Below, in pieces: positions 26,610 to 34,994 of a DNA stretch of 40,105 nt. The notes below the pieces were generated by a model. It saw only the letters and a list, made by a program, of their open reading frames with translations. It searched no databases and was not told the origin of the DNA. The stretch lies in assembly GCF_011058165.1 (NCBI RefSeq), contig NZ_JAALEG010000059.1, forward strand, positions 1-40,105, written 5' to 3'. Within the stretch, counting starts at the first letter, position 1; the number at the start of each line of letters is the position of its first letter. Made by a program: the position numbers and the translations under genes. This DNA is from Rhodococcus aetherivorans. Lineage in GTDB: Bacteria; Actinomycetota; Actinomycetes; Mycobacteriales; Mycobacteriaceae.

Positions 26610-27743
26610 ATGACCACATCGACTTCCTCGCCCCGGCCGCTGCGACTCACCGATCCGGGGGATCTGATCGCCGCCGTGCCGGCCATGCTCGGCTTCCTGC
26701 CCGCACGGTCGCTGATCGTGCTGAGCCTCGCGTCCGATGCCGGCGGCGGGCGCGACGGTGCCCGGTCCGCGACCGTCGGCGCCGTCATGCGCCACGACCT
26801 GATCCTGCCGCCCGGCGAGGACGATCCGGTGCCGGCTGCGATGCGCGACGTCTTCGACCGATTCGGTGCGCTCTGCGATCGGGAGGGCGCCGACGCCGTG
26901 CTCGTCGTCCTCGTCGACGACCGTCTCGACCACCCCGACGCCCCCGCCGTCGCCGCGGCCTGCCGACTGCTCGACGACTTCGCCGTCCGCCTCGACCGGC
27001 GCGGGGTTCGCATCGCCGGAGCACACGCCGTTTCCGAGGTCGCTTGCGGCAGAACATGGTTTGCGCTCGTCGGCGGTGCGCGCGGGACGGTCCCGGACCC
27101 GCAGGCCTCGCCCGTCGCCGCCGCCCGCGTCTTCGAGGGCGGGGCGATCCGGCGGTCCCGCGCCGAACTCGCCGATCTGCTCACCCCGCTGCCGATGCCC
27201 GGGCGCATGCAGGTTGCCGACCACATCGACGAGGCGATCGACGCGCGTGACCTCGCCTACGAACTCGCCGTCCGCGCCGGCGGCCGCGACCGCGCCGACC
27301 GTCAGGAACTCGAGGCCGTGCTGGCCCACATCGCCCAGCACGACGACGGCGCCGAGCTGCTCGCCCCCGAGCTTGCCGAACTCGCCGTCCTGCTGTCCAA
27401 TTCGACCGTGCGCGACGCCGTGATGGCCCTCGCGGCGGGCGCCGAGGCCGACACCGCCGAACGGTTGTGGGTCACGCTCACCCGGCGTCTCCCGGACCCG
27501 GAACGAGCCGAGGCCGCCGCCCTCGTCGGCTACAGCGCGTACGTTCGGGGCGACGGACCGCTCGCCGGGGTGGCCCTGGGGGTCGCACTCGAGTCCAACC
27601 CGCGGCACCGGCTCGCCGACCTCCTCGACCAGGCCCTGCAGGCCGGGCTGCGGCCGCCCACCGTGCGCGGCCTCGCCGACACCGGCTACGAGATCGCCGC
27701 GCGGCTCGGGGTGCGAATGCCCCCGCCCGCACCGGCGGCGTGA
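26610..27743 (+). CDS. DUF4192-domain protein (Rv2712c-like)
   Basis: A 377-residue conserved actinobacterial protein of unknown function. The family signature is at the N-terminus: RLTDPGDLIAAVPAMLGFLPARSLIVLSL (residues about 11-39). Further on are ADAVLVVLVDD and RTWFALVGG segments of a mixed alpha/beta domain. The C-terminal third is helical and TPR-like (LWVTLTRRLPDPERAEAAALVGYSAYVRG ... GVALGVALESNP), a region often seen in this family. There is no signal peptide or membrane helix, so it is cytoplasmic. The ATG at 26610 is chosen because the conserved domain begins just after it; the SD is weak (GGGGAC). It converges with galE. Confidence 0.87.
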   Translation: MTTSTSSPRPLRLTDPGDLIAAVPAMLGFLPARSLIVLSLASDAGGGRDGARSATVGAVMRHDLILPPGEDDPVPAAMRDVFDRFGALCDREGADAVLVVLVDDRLDHPDAPAVAAACRLLDDFAVRLDRRGVRIAGAHAVSEVACGRTWFALVGGARGTVPDPQASPVAAARVFEGGAIRRSRAELADLLTPLPMPGRMQVADHIDEAIDARDLAYELAVRAGGRDRADRQELEAVLAHIAQHDDGAELLAPELAELAVLLSNSTVRDAVMALAAGAEADTAERLWVTLTRRLPDPERAEAAALVGYSAYVRGDGPLAGVALGVALESNPRHRLADLLDQALQAGLRPPTVRGLADTGYEIAARLGVRMPPPAPAA

Positions 27744-27762
27744 CCGCCGGGACGGCGCCGGC

Positions 27763-28755
27763 TCAGCGCCGTGCCGCGTGCGACCGGTCGCCGAGTTCCT
27801 GCAGGTAGACCCACGCGTCGGCGACGATCTCGTCGAGGCTCGTGTGCTGCGGCTTCCAGCCCAGTTCCTCGACGGCGCGGCGGCTCGACGCGATCAGCAC
27901 GGCCGGATCCCCGGCGCGCCGGGGTGCATCGACCACCGTGATCGGCAGGCCCGTCACTCGGCGGCACGCCTCGATGACCTCCCGGACGGTGAAACCCTCG
28001 CCGCTCCCGAGGTTGTAGACGGCGTGCTCGCCGGGCCGGGCGGCCGCCAGTGCCAGCAGGTGGGCGTCGGCGAGGTCCTTGACATGGATGTAGTCCCGCA
28101 CCGCCGTGCCGTCCTTGGTCGGCCAGTCGGTGCCGAACACCGAGATGTGCTCGCGCTGGCCGAGAGCCACCTGCAGCACGAGCGGAATCAGGTGCGTCTC
28201 GACCACGCGGTTCTCGCCGGCACCGTGGTATGCGCCCGCGACGTTGAAGTAGCGCAGGCTCGTCGCGGCCAGACCGTACGCCCGCGTGTACGACGAGATC
28301 GCATGGTCGATGGCGAGTTTCGTGGCGCCGTACGGGTTGGTGGGCCGGGCGGGTGCATCCTCGGTGATCGGTACCCGGTCCGGCTCGCCGTACGTCGCCG
28401 CCGTCGACGAGAACACCAGCCGCGGTGTTCCCGAGGCGCGGATCGCGTCCAGCAGGGCGAGGGTCGCGACGACGTTGCCGTGCCAGTACTTGTCCGGATG
28501 CTCGACGGACTCGCCGACCAGGGACTGGGCCGCGAAGTGCAGCACCCCGTCGAACCGGGGCTGTGCACCGCCGCCGAGCACCTCCGCGGCCGCGGTCGCG
28601 ATGTCGCCCTCGACGAACTCCGCGCCGGCCGGGACGGCGTCGGCGTTGCCGGTGGACAGATCGTCGAGGATCACCACCTCGTGACCCTGCTCGAGCAGCA
28701 CCGTGCTGCAGACGCTGCCCACATAGCCGGCACCGCCGGTAACCAGAAGCCTCAC
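27763..28755 (-). CDS. galE: UDP-glucose 4-epimerase
   Basis: A 330-residue extended short-chain dehydrogenase that interconverts UDP-glucose and UDP-galactose with bound NAD; UDP-galactose feeds arabinogalactan synthesis in this group. The NAD motif GGAGYVGS is at 7-14, DDLSTG at 31-36, the catalytic Ser/Thr region [10 protein letters not shown] at 114-123, and Tyr142-x3-Lys146 in [11 protein letters not shown]. The start is GTG at 28755. The likely SD, GAAGGG, is part of a 17-bp hairpin stem that begins 7 nt upstream. It lies 53 bp downstream of ideR on the same strand, so it may be expressed by read-through; an adjacent dtxR-galE pair is known from memory in corynebacteria. Confidence 0.93.
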   Translation of the reverse strand: MRLLVTGGAGYVGSVCSTVLLEQGHEVVILDDLSTGNADAVPAGAEFVEGDIATAAAEVLGGGAQPRFDGVLHFAAQSLVGESVEHPDKYWHGNVVATLALLDAIRASGTPRLVFSSTAATYGEPDRVPITEDAPARPTNPYGATKLAIDHAISSYTRAYGLAATSLRYFNVAGAYHGAGENRVVETHLIPLVLQVALGQREHISVFGTDWPTKDGTAVRDYIHVKDLADAHLLALAAARPGEHAVYNLGSGEGFTVREVIEACRRVTGLPITVVDAPRRAGDPAVLIASSRRAVEELGWKPQHTSLDEIVADAWVYLQELGDRSHAARR

Positions 28756-28762
28756 GCTGGGA

Positions 28763-28801
28763 CCCTTCTTCGCCGGCCCGCGCGGGGCCGGCGAAGAAGG
28801 G
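28763..28801 (-). terminator. Perfect 17-bp hairpin between ideR and galE, overlapping the galE ribosome binding site
   Basis: Arms at 28763-28779 and 28785-28801 are exact inverted copies around the loop GCGCG. The hairpin begins 7 nt after the ideR stop and ends 7 nt before the galE GTG. There is no U-tract. It may terminate ideR transcripts, and in read-through mRNA it would hide the likely galE SD. Confidence 0.75.
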
Positions 28802-28808
28802 GCCTGTC

Positions 28809-29495
28809 TCAGACCTGCTTCACCTGCACCGCGTGGGCCATCTCGTCGGAAAGTTCGAAGCCGTCGTGGCCGGGCACGTTGATGACCACCGACCCCGGCT
28901 TCGTCTCGACTGTAACGCGTGCGTCGGGGACGATCCCCGCCTCACGCAGCCGCCCGATCACCTCGTGATCGGACTGCACGTACTCCGCCAGCCGGCGCAC
29001 GACCACGGCGGTCGGCTTGCCCGGCGGGATCTCGGTGAGCCGCACCAGCCGCTCGTCCGCCGCGGCCGGGCGGTCCAGGCCGAGCTGGTCCAGTCCCGGA
29101 ATCGGATTGCCGTACGGCGAGGTCGTGGGGTTGTGCAGCACCTCGACGAGGCGGCGCTCGACCTCCTCGCTCATCACGTGCTCCCAGCGGCATGCCTCGG
29201 CGTGCACGTTCTCCCAGTCGAGACCGATCACATCCACGAGCAGCCGCTCGGCGAGCCGATGCTTGCGCATGACCGACACCGCCAGGTCGCGGCCCTTCTC
29301 GGTCAGCTCGAGGTGCCGGTCGCCTGCCACGCGCAGCAGCCCGTCCCGCTCCATCCGGGCGACGGTCTGGCTCACGGTCGGTCCGCTCTGTTCCATGCGT
29401 TCGGCAATGCGCGCACGCAGCGGCACGACGCCCTCTTCCTCCAAGTCGTAGATCGTCCGGAGGTACATCTCCGTGGTATCGACCAGGTCCTTCAC
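28809..29495 (-). CDS. ideR: Iron-dependent repressor IdeR (DtxR family)
   Basis: A 228-residue DtxR/IdeR protein that binds Fe2+ and represses siderophore and iron-uptake genes. The winged HTH is at 1-70 ([37 protein letters not shown]). All metal ligands known for IdeR are present. The first site has Met10, Cys102, Glu105 and His106. The second has His79, Glu83 and His98, with Glu171 and Gln174 from the SH3-like C-terminal part (one residue shifted from M. tuberculosis numbering by a short gap). The GTG at 29495 is chosen because AGGGG stands 7 nt upstream and homologues begin at this point. A GTG two codons earlier is too close to the SD. galE follows. Confidence 0.97.
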   Translation of the reverse strand: MKDLVDTTEMYLRTIYDLEEEGVVPLRARIAERMEQSGPTVSQTVARMERDGLLRVAGDRHLELTEKGRDLAVSVMRKHRLAERLLVDVIGLDWENVHAEACRWEHVMSEEVERRLVEVLHNPTTSPYGNPIPGLDQLGLDRPAAADERLVRLTEIPPGKPTAVVVRRLAEYVQSDHEVIGRLREAGIVPDARVTVETKPGSVVINVPGHDGFELSDEMAHAVQVKQV

Positions 29496-29520
29496 TCTCA
29501 CACCCCTTCGTCTGCGGCCG

Positions 29521-29526
29521 ATTCTA
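29521..29526 (-). promoter_or_regulatory. -10 element TAGAAT of ideR
   Basis: TAGAAT on the minus strand (one mismatch to TATAAT) lies 25 nt before the ideR start codon. No clear -35 is present. I see no consensus iron box (TTAGGTTAGGCTAACCTAA) here, so autoregulation by IdeR is not evident. Confidence 0.45.
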
Positions 29527-29632
29527 ACCGGGCGAAACCCCCGGCGGGCGCACCTCGCGCGGCGCCGCCCGGCGGGGCCTGCGGCAGGCGCGCCGGGGCC
29601 CTGCGGCACTCGCATCGCCCCGGACGGCGCAG

Positions 29633-29638
29633 TAGCTT
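29633..29638 (+). promoter_or_regulatory. -10 element TAGCTT for a leaderless acuC mRNA
   Basis: TAGCTT ends 7 nt before the ATG at 29646, and no SD precedes that codon. The acuC-pat transcript probably begins at the start codon itself. Confidence 0.5.
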
Positions 29639-29645
29639 TGTGGCC

Positions 29646-30917
29646 ATGACCACGACCTCCGCCGCGACGGGCGATCCGACACATCCGAGCGGCGACCGAG
29701 TGGTGGTGTGGAGCCCGGACTTCCTCGACTACCGGTGGGGCCCGACTCATCCCATGAATCCCACCCGGCTCGATCTCACGATGGCACTGTCCCGCGGCCT
29801 CGGCCTGCTCGAGGGGGTGGAGACCCTGCGTCCGCCGGCCGCGACCGACGCCGAGCTGCTGCGCATCCACACCCCTGCCTACGTCGAGGCCGTCAAGCAC
29901 GCCGGCAGCCTGCCGCCAGGTTCGACCGCCGGGGCGGAGGCCCCGCACGGTCTCGGCACCGAGGACAATCCGATCTTCCCGCGCATGCACGAGGCCAGTG
30001 CCGTCCTCGCAGGCGGCACCCTCGCCGCCGCCCGGGAGATCGCCGCCGGCCGCACCCGGCGGGCGGTGAGCATCGGCGGTGGGATGCACCATGCGATGGC
30101 GGACTGGGCCGCCGGATTCTGTGTGTACAACGACGCCGCCATCGCCATCTCGTGGCTCCTGGACAACGGCTTCGACCGGATCGCCTACATCGACGTCGAC
30201 GCCCACCACGGCGACGGGGTGCAGCACGCCTTCCTGAGCGATCCCCGGGTGCTCACCGTCTCCATCCACCAGCACCCCGCGACGCTGTGGCCGAACACCG
30301 GCTGGTCCAGCGAGGTCGGCACCGGCGCCGCCGAGGGGACCGCGATCAACCTGCCGGTCCTGCCCGGCACCGTCGATGCGCTGTGGCTGCGCGCATTCCA
30401 CGCCGTCGTCCCCGCCGCGGTCGCGACGTTCCGGCCGCAGATCATCATCAGCCAGTGCGGTGCCGACAGCCACCGGGAGGATCCGCTGGCCGACCTCTCG
30501 TTGACCGTCGACGGCCAGCGCGCGGCGTATCTCGCCATGCGCGAGCTCGCGGACCGGCACTGCGAGGGCCGGTGGCTCGCGGTGGGCGGAGGCGGCTACG
30601 GGCTGGTGCGGGTGGTGCCGAGATCCTGGACCCACCTGATCGCAGCCGTACTCGACCGCGAGATCGACCCCGCCACCCCGATCCCCGACGAGTGGCGCGA
30701 GCGGGTCGCCGCGATGGCGCCGGGGGTCGATCTGCCGACCGTGATGGGGGAGGGCGGCGACGTGGCGTATCTGCCGTGGGACGGCCCCGGCGGTACCCCC
30801 GAGACCGGCATCGCATCGTTCGATCGTGCCCTCAGCCGCGTCGACTCGGCCATCGTCGCCACCCGCCGGGCCTGCTTCCCGCTGCTCGGCCTGGACCCGG
30901 AGGACCCGCGTGACTGA
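29646..30917 (+). CDS. acuC: Zinc-dependent protein deacetylase, AcuC/class I HDAC family
   Basis: A 423-residue arginase-deacetylase-fold enzyme expected to remove acetyl groups from protein lysines; AcuC of Bacillus activates acetyl-CoA synthetase in this way. Active-site residues of the HDAC family are all seen: His148-His149 in GGGMHHAM, zinc ligands Asp185 and His187 in YIDVDAHHGDGVQ, third ligand Asp274 in QCGADSHREDP, and Tyr318 in GGGGYG. The N-terminal HP..P motif (GPTHPMNPTRLDL) is typical of AcuC. The ATG at 29646 follows a -10 hexamer by 7 nt. The last 8 bp overlap the acetyltransferase gene, so writer and eraser of lysine acetylation are translated together. Confidence 0.9.
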   Translation: MTTTSAATGDPTHPSGDRVVVWSPDFLDYRWGPTHPMNPTRLDLTMALSRGLGLLEGVETLRPPAATDAELLRIHTPAYVEAVKHAGSLPPGSTAGAEAPHGLGTEDNPIFPRMHEASAVLAGGTLAAAREIAAGRTRRAVSIGGGMHHAMADWAAGFCVYNDAAIAISWLLDNGFDRIAYIDVDAHHGDGVQHAFLSDPRVLTVSIHQHPATLWPNTGWSSEVGTGAAEGTAINLPVLPGTVDALWLRAFHAVVPAAVATFRPQIIISQCGADSHREDPLADLSLTVDGQRAAYLAMRELADRHCEGRWLAVGGGGYGLVRVVPRSWTHLIAAVLDREIDPATPIPDEWRERVAAMAPGVDLPTVMGEGGDVAYLPWDGPGGTPETGIASFDRALSRVDSAIVATRRACFPLLGLDPEDPRD

Positions 30918-33747
30918 ATCCGAGAACACGGCCCACGGCCCCGCGGTCACCGCGGGGCAGACCCCCGACGGCGACGCCGCCGCCGGCGGGCCGGTCGATG
31001 CCGCCGCCGGCGAGCCGGTCGATGCCGCCGCCGGCGAGCCGGTCGATGCCGCCGCCCGCGCACAGGCGGAGAAGGAGGCCGCCCGCGAGCGCGCACTCGC
31101 CGTCGCCCGCAACTACCCCAAGCACTGGGTGGCGGACGTCCTCGCCGCCGACGGCAAGGCCGTGCACCTGCGGCCCATCGTCCCCGAGGACGCGGACCTG
31201 CTCGTGGACTTCCACAGCAAACTCTCCGAGCGCACCCGCTATCTCCGCTACTTCGGCCCCTACCCGACGATGTCGAAACGGGACCTGTTCAACTTCACCG
31301 TCGTCGACCACCACCGGCGGGTCGCGTTCGTGGCCCTGCTCGGCGGGGAGATCATCGCGGTCGGCCGCTACGAGGGTCTGCCCGAGGGCGACGGCCTGTC
31401 CGCCGAGGTCGCATTCACCGTCGCCGACGCGCACCAGGGCCGCGGCCTCGGTCCGATCCTGCTCGAGCACCTCGCCGGGGCCGCCGCCGAGAACGGCCTC
31501 CACACCTTCGTCGCGGAGGTGCTGGCCGAGAACCGCAACATGGTGACCGTGTTCCGGGAGGCCGGCTACCAGGTCAGCCGCAGTTTCGAGGGCGGCGTGG
31601 TGCGACTCGAGTTCGCCATCGACCCCACCGAGGCGCTGGTGTCGGTGCGCAACGCCCGCGAACGCGCCGCCGAGGCCCGCAGCGTCCGCAACCTGCTCAG
31701 CCCGGGCAGTGCCGCCGTCATCGGCGCGTCCACCGACAGCCGCAAGGTCGGCAACGCGGTCCTGGTCAACATGCTGCGCAGCGGCTTCACCGGCCCGGTC
31801 TATCCGGTCAACGCCGAGCACCGCTCGGTGCGTGGCGTGCGGGCCTATCCGACCGTCCGTGACATCCCCGACGACATCGACCTCGCGATCGCGGCGGTCC
31901 CGGCCGACGCCATCGACGCGGTGCTCGACGACTGCCTCGCCAAGGGCGTCAAGGCGTTGCTCGTCGTGTCGTCCGGCTTCGGCGAGACCGGTCCGGAGGG
32001 CCGGGTCGCGGAACGCCGCCTCGCCCACGCGGCCCGGGCGCACGGCATGCGGCTGATCGGGCCGAACGCGCTCGGCGTCGCCAACAACGATCCGGAGATC
32101 CGCCTCAACGCCACCCTCGCGCCCGTGCTGCCCGCGGCCGGCAACGTCGGCTTCTTCTGCCAGTCCGGCGCGCTGGGCATCGCGATCCTCGACGAGGCGG
32201 CCAAGACCGGCGTCGGCCTGTCCTCGTTCGTCTCTGCCGGCAACCGCGCCGACCTGTCGGGCAACGACCTGCTGCAGTACTGGGACACCGATCCGGCCAC
32301 CGAGGTGGTGCTGCTGTATCTCGAGAGCTTCGGCAATCCGCGCAAGTTCTCGCGTATCGCGCGGCGCGTGGCCCGCAGCAAGCCGATCGTCGCCGTCAAG
32401 AGCGGCCGCCACGCCGTGCCCCCGGTCCTCGCGGCCCGCACGGGGGAGATGGACGACACCATCGTGCGGGACCTGTTCGAGCAGGCCGGCGTCGTGCAGG
32501 TGGGTTCGATCGCGCAGTTGTTCGACTCCGCCCTGTTGTTCGGCTACCAGCCGCTGCCCGCCGGCCCCCGCGTCGCGGTGGTGGGCAACTCCACGGCCCT
32601 CGGCGTGCTCGCCGTCGACGCCGCCCGCAGCGAGGGCCTGCACGTCGGTGAACCCGTCGATCTGGGGGCGGCGGCCTCGCCGGAACAGTTCGCGGCAGCC
32701 GTCGCCCACGCGCTCGAGGCGGCCGATGTCGACGCGGTGATCGCGGTGTTCGTGCCCCCGGTCGCCGTGACGGTCGAGCCGTACGCGCAGGCCCTGCGCG
32801 ACGCCGTCGCCGGCACCGACAAGCCGGTGCTGACGACGTTCCTCGCCACCGAGGGCCTGCCCGACGTGCTCGCCGTGCGCGGACCGGACGGCCACCCCAC
32901 CCGGGGTTCGGTGCCGTCGTATCCGGGGCCCGAGCGGGCGGCGCTCGCGCTGGCCCGGGCGTGGCGGTACGCCAAGTGGCGCAGCCGTCCGGCGTCCCAG
33001 GTCGTCCGTCCGGCGGGCATCGAAGCCGACAAGGCCCGCACCCTGGTCGAAGGGTGGCTGGCGACGTCGCCGGAGGGACGCTGGCTCTCGGACACCGAGG
33101 CGGCGCTGCTGCTCGCGTGCTACGGCGTGCACATCGCCGAGTTCCGGGCGGTGACCACGGCCGACGAGGCCGTCGCCGCCGCGGAGGAGATCGGGTTCCC
33201 CGTCGCGGTGAAGGCGACCGGCGCCCACTGGCGGCACCGGCCGGACCTGAGCGGGGTGCGGCTGGATCTGCTCGGGCCCGAGGCGGTGCGGATCGCGTAC
33301 CGTGACCTCGCCGCGGTCTCCGGGGAGCCGTTGCTGCACGTGCAGAAGATGGCCACCAAGGGCATCGGTTGCGTCGTGCAGGTGCAGGACGACCCGTCGT
33401 TCGGGTCGCTGATCTCGTTCGGTCTCGCCGGGGTCATCTCCGACCTGCTCGGCGACCGCGCTTTCCGGGTCCTACCGGTCACCGAGGACGAGGCGGTCGA
33501 GCTGATAGACGCACCCAAGGCGGCGCCGCTGCTGTCCGGATACCGCAACACCGAGCCGGTCAGCAAGGCCGCGCTCGTCGACCTGGTCCAGCGCATCTCC
33601 GCTCTCGCCGACGATCTGCCGGAGGTGCGGGAGATCGCGTGCGAACCGGTCCTCGCGTCTCCCACGGGCGCGGAGATCACCGACGCGCACCTGCGGATCG
33701 GCCCCGAGCCGCACCCCCTAGACCTCGGCCCCCGCCGGCTGCGCTGA
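30910..33747 (+). CDS. Protein lysine acetyltransferase: GNAT domain fused to an inactive NDP-forming acyl-CoA synthetase-like region
   Basis: A 945-residue fusion. Residues 1-60 are Ala/Pro-rich with octapeptide repeats (PVDAAAGE). Residues 80-265 are a GNAT domain with acetyl-CoA loop AHQGRGLGPILLEHL (175-189). From 275 a CoA-binding Rossmann domain (AAVIGASTDSRKVGNAVLV) begins, followed by succinyl-CoA-ligase-like domains and an ATP-grasp region (about 720-945). The domain order GNAT-first is the reverse of enteric Pat. The phosphohistidine position of true ADP-forming acetyl-CoA synthetases (SHTG) is Arg510 here (ARTGEM, codon at 32437-32439), so ligase activity is probably lost and this part serves regulation, as in Pat. 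Likely targets are acyl-CoA synthetases. GTG start with GGAGG; overlaps acuC by 8 bp. Confidence 0.88.
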   Translation: MTESENTAHGPAVTAGQTPDGDAAAGGPVDAAAGEPVDAAAGEPVDAAARAQAEKEAARERALAVARNYPKHWVADVLAADGKAVHLRPIVPEDADLLVDFHSKLSERTRYLRYFGPYPTMSKRDLFNFTVVDHHRRVAFVALLGGEIIAVGRYEGLPEGDGLSAEVAFTVADAHQGRGLGPILLEHLAGAAAENGLHTFVAEVLAENRNMVTVFREAGYQVSRSFEGGVVRLEFAIDPTEALVSVRNARERAAEARSVRNLLSPGSAAVIGASTDSRKVGNAVLVNMLRSGFTGPVYPVNAEHRSVRGVRAYPTVRDIPDDIDLAIAAVPADAIDAVLDDCLAKGVKALLVVSSGFGETGPEGRVAERRLAHAARAHGMRLIGPNALGVANNDPEIRLNATLAPVLPAAGNVGFFCQSGALGIAILDEAAKTGVGLSSFVSAGNRADLSGNDLLQYWDTDPATEVVLLYLESFGNPRKFSRIARRVARSKPIVAVKSGRHAVPPVLAARTGEMDDTIVRDLFEQAGVVQVGSIAQLFDSALLFGYQPLPAGPRVAVVGNSTALGVLAVDAARSEGLHVGEPVDLGAAASPEQFAAAVAHALEAADVDAVIAVFVPPVAVTVEPYAQALRDAVAGTDKPVLTTFLATEGLPDVLAVRGPDGHPTRGSVPSYPGPERAALALARAWRYAKWRSRPASQVVRPAGIEADKARTLVEGWLATSPEGRWLSDTEAALLLACYGVHIAEFRAVTTADEAVAAAEEIGFPVAVKATGAHWRHRPDLSGVRLDLLGPEAVRIAYRDLAAVSGEPLLHVQKMATKGIGCVVQVQDDPSFGSLISFGLAGVISDLLGDRAFRVLPVTEDEAVELIDAPKAAPLLSGYRNTEPVSKAALVDLVQRISALADDLPEVREIACEPVLASPTGAEITDAHLRIGPEPHPLDLGPRRLR
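30988..31053 (+). repeat. 24-bp tandem repeat (2.75 copies) in the acetyltransferase 5' region
   Basis: Copies lie at 30988-31011, 31012-31035 and 31036-31053 (partial). The first two differ at one base. Each encodes the octapeptide G/E-PVDAAAG and keeps the reading frame. Being a multiple of three, copy number can change without a frameshift. Confidence 0.9.
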
Positions 33748-33770
33748 CCTCGGCCCCCGCCGGCTGCGCT
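33721..33770 (+). repeat. Perfect 25-bp tandem duplication across the acetyltransferase stop codon
   Basis: The bases 33721-33745 are repeated exactly at 33746-33770. The first copy encodes the C-terminus (DLGPRRLR) and joins into the TGA at 33745-33747; the second copy is noncoding and ends in another TGA. It is probably a recent slippage event. Confidence 0.9.
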
Positions 33771-33798
33771 GACGGCCGCGGCGGTCCGCGGACGCGAA

Positions 33799-33832
33799 GA
33801 TCCCCGAGAACCCAGCCCGGTTCTCGGGGATC
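33799..33832. terminator. Bidirectional terminator between the acetyltransferase and sigB
   Basis: GATCCCCGAGAACC (33799-33812) and its exact complement (33819-33832) form a 14-bp stem with loop CAGCCC. It lies between converging genes, 18 bp from the sigB stop. Confidence 0.8.
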
Positions 33833-33850
33833 GTCCGGCCGACTGCCCGG

Positions 33851-34813
33851 TCAGCTGGCGTAGGCGCGGAGGCGTTCGGCGCGATCGCCCTCGCGGAGCT
33901 TGCCCATCACTTCCCGCTCGATCTGGCGGACCCGCTCACGGGAGAGGCCGAACAGCTTGCCGATCTGGTCGAGGGTGCGGGGCTGGCCGTCGTCGAGGCC
34001 GTAGCGCAGCCGGATCACCTGCTGCTCGCGCTCGTCCAGGGTGGCCAGGACGCTGCGCACGTCGCTGTGCAGCAACCCGGCGATCACCGCGTTCTCCGCG
34101 GACGTCGCCTCGGCATCCTCGATGAAGTCGCCGAGCGGGGCCTCCTCGTCGTTGCCGACCGGCATGTCCAGGCTCACCGGGTCGCGGCTGTGGTCCAGCA
34201 GGTCGCCGATCTTCTCGACCGGGATACCGGACTCCGCGGACAGTTCCTCGTCGGTCGCCTCCCGGCCGAGCTGCTGATGCAGTTCCCGCTTGATCCGGGC
34301 CAGCTTGTTGACCTGCTCGACGAGGTGGACGGGGAGCCGGATCGTGCGGCTCTGGTCGGCCATGCCGCGGGTGATGGCCTGCCGGATCCACCAGGTGGCG
34401 TAGGTCGAGAACTTGAAGCCCTTGGCGTAGTCGAACTTCTCCATGGCGCGGATCAGGCCGAGGTTGCCCTCCTGGATCAGGTCCAGCAGGGGCATGCCGC
34501 GGCCGGTGTAGCGCTTGGCCAGGGACACGACCAGACGCAGATTCGCCTCGAGCAGGTGACTGCGGGCGGCCTGACCGTCACGCACGACGATCGCCAGGTC
34601 GCGCTTCTTCGCGGCGGTGAGCCGCTTCTTGGTCTCCAGCAGATGCTGGGCGTACAGGCCGGCCTCGATCCGCTTGGCCAGTTCCACCTCGTCCGCAGCG
34701 CTCAGCAGGGCCGTGCGGCCGATCCCGTTCAGATAGACGCGGACCAGGTCCGCGGCCGGGCTCTGGCTGTCGAGGTCGGAATCGACGCGGGCGGTGGTAT
34801 CGGGGCGTGCCAT
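33851..34813 (-). CDS. sigB: RNA polymerase principal-like sigma factor SigB
   Basis: A 320-residue sigma-70 group 2 factor lacking the long N-terminal extension of SigA, which matches SigB. Region 1.2/2.1 begins at about residue 22 ([16 protein letters not shown]). Region 2 contains [31 protein letters not shown] and [11 protein letters not shown] (-10 recognition). Region 3 follows. Region 4.2 reads [20 protein letters not shown] (-35 recognition). It directs stationary-phase and stress transcription in mycobacteria. The ATG at 34813 is chosen because GAGGAGG stands 6 nt upstream, and homologues begin near here. A linked ideR-sigB region is conserved; here acuC and pat are inserted between them. 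An ECF-type promoter motif is visible upstream. Confidence 0.93.
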   Translation of the reverse strand: MARPDTTARVDSDLDSQSPAADLVRVYLNGIGRTALLSAADEVELAKRIEAGLYAQHLLETKKRLTAAKKRDLAIVVRDGQAARSHLLEANLRLVVSLAKRYTGRGMPLLDLIQEGNLGLIRAMEKFDYAKGFKFSTYATWWIRQAITRGMADQSRTIRLPVHLVEQVNKLARIKRELHQQLGREATDEELSAESGIPVEKIGDLLDHSRDPVSLDMPVGNDEEAPLGDFIEDAEATSAENAVIAGLLHSDVRSVLATLDEREQQVIRLRYGLDDGQPRTLDQIGKLFGLSRERVRQIEREVMGKLREGDRAERLRAYAS

Positions 34814-34849
34814 GACGTGCCTCCTCATCGGTGGTGTCTCGATGCGTTC

Positions 34850-34876
34850 AACGCGCAGGACCCCTGGGAAAGTTCC
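34850..34876 (-). promoter_or_regulatory. Candidate SigH/SigE-type promoter of sigB
   Basis: On the minus strand GGAAC (34876-34872) is followed after 18 bp by CGTT, close to the ECF-sigma pattern GGAAC-N16/18-GTT. It lies about 40-65 bp before the sigB start. The spacing is slightly long. Stress sigma control of sigB is known in mycobacteria. Confidence 0.4.
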
Positions 34877-34961
34877 CGGGGTTCCTCCGTGGGAACCGCC
34901 CTGACCTGCGTATATGGCGAACAGGTCCTGAGAAGTTGCTGAGAACACACCACCGGGGGAA

Positions 34962-34988
34962 CCGGCGGGTAACTTTCCGGCCCGCCGG
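34962..34988 (-). terminator. Hairpin downstream of the methyltransferase gene
   Basis: CCGGCGGG (34962-34969) and CCCGCCGG (34981-34988) form an 8-bp stem with an 11-nt loop, just after the leftward gene that stops at 34995 and before the sigB promoter region. It may insulate sigB from read-through. Confidence 0.45.
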
Positions 34989-34994
34989 GCCGCC

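Noticed and set aside
27746-27762. Terminator between DUF4192 and galE
   Set aside because: GCCGG/CCGGC arms are only 5 bp with a 7-nt loop, which is expected by chance at this base composition.
29496-29645. IdeR-binding iron box in the ideR/acuC intergenic region
   Set aside because: Only GGTTAG is present, and the 19-bp palindrome is not.
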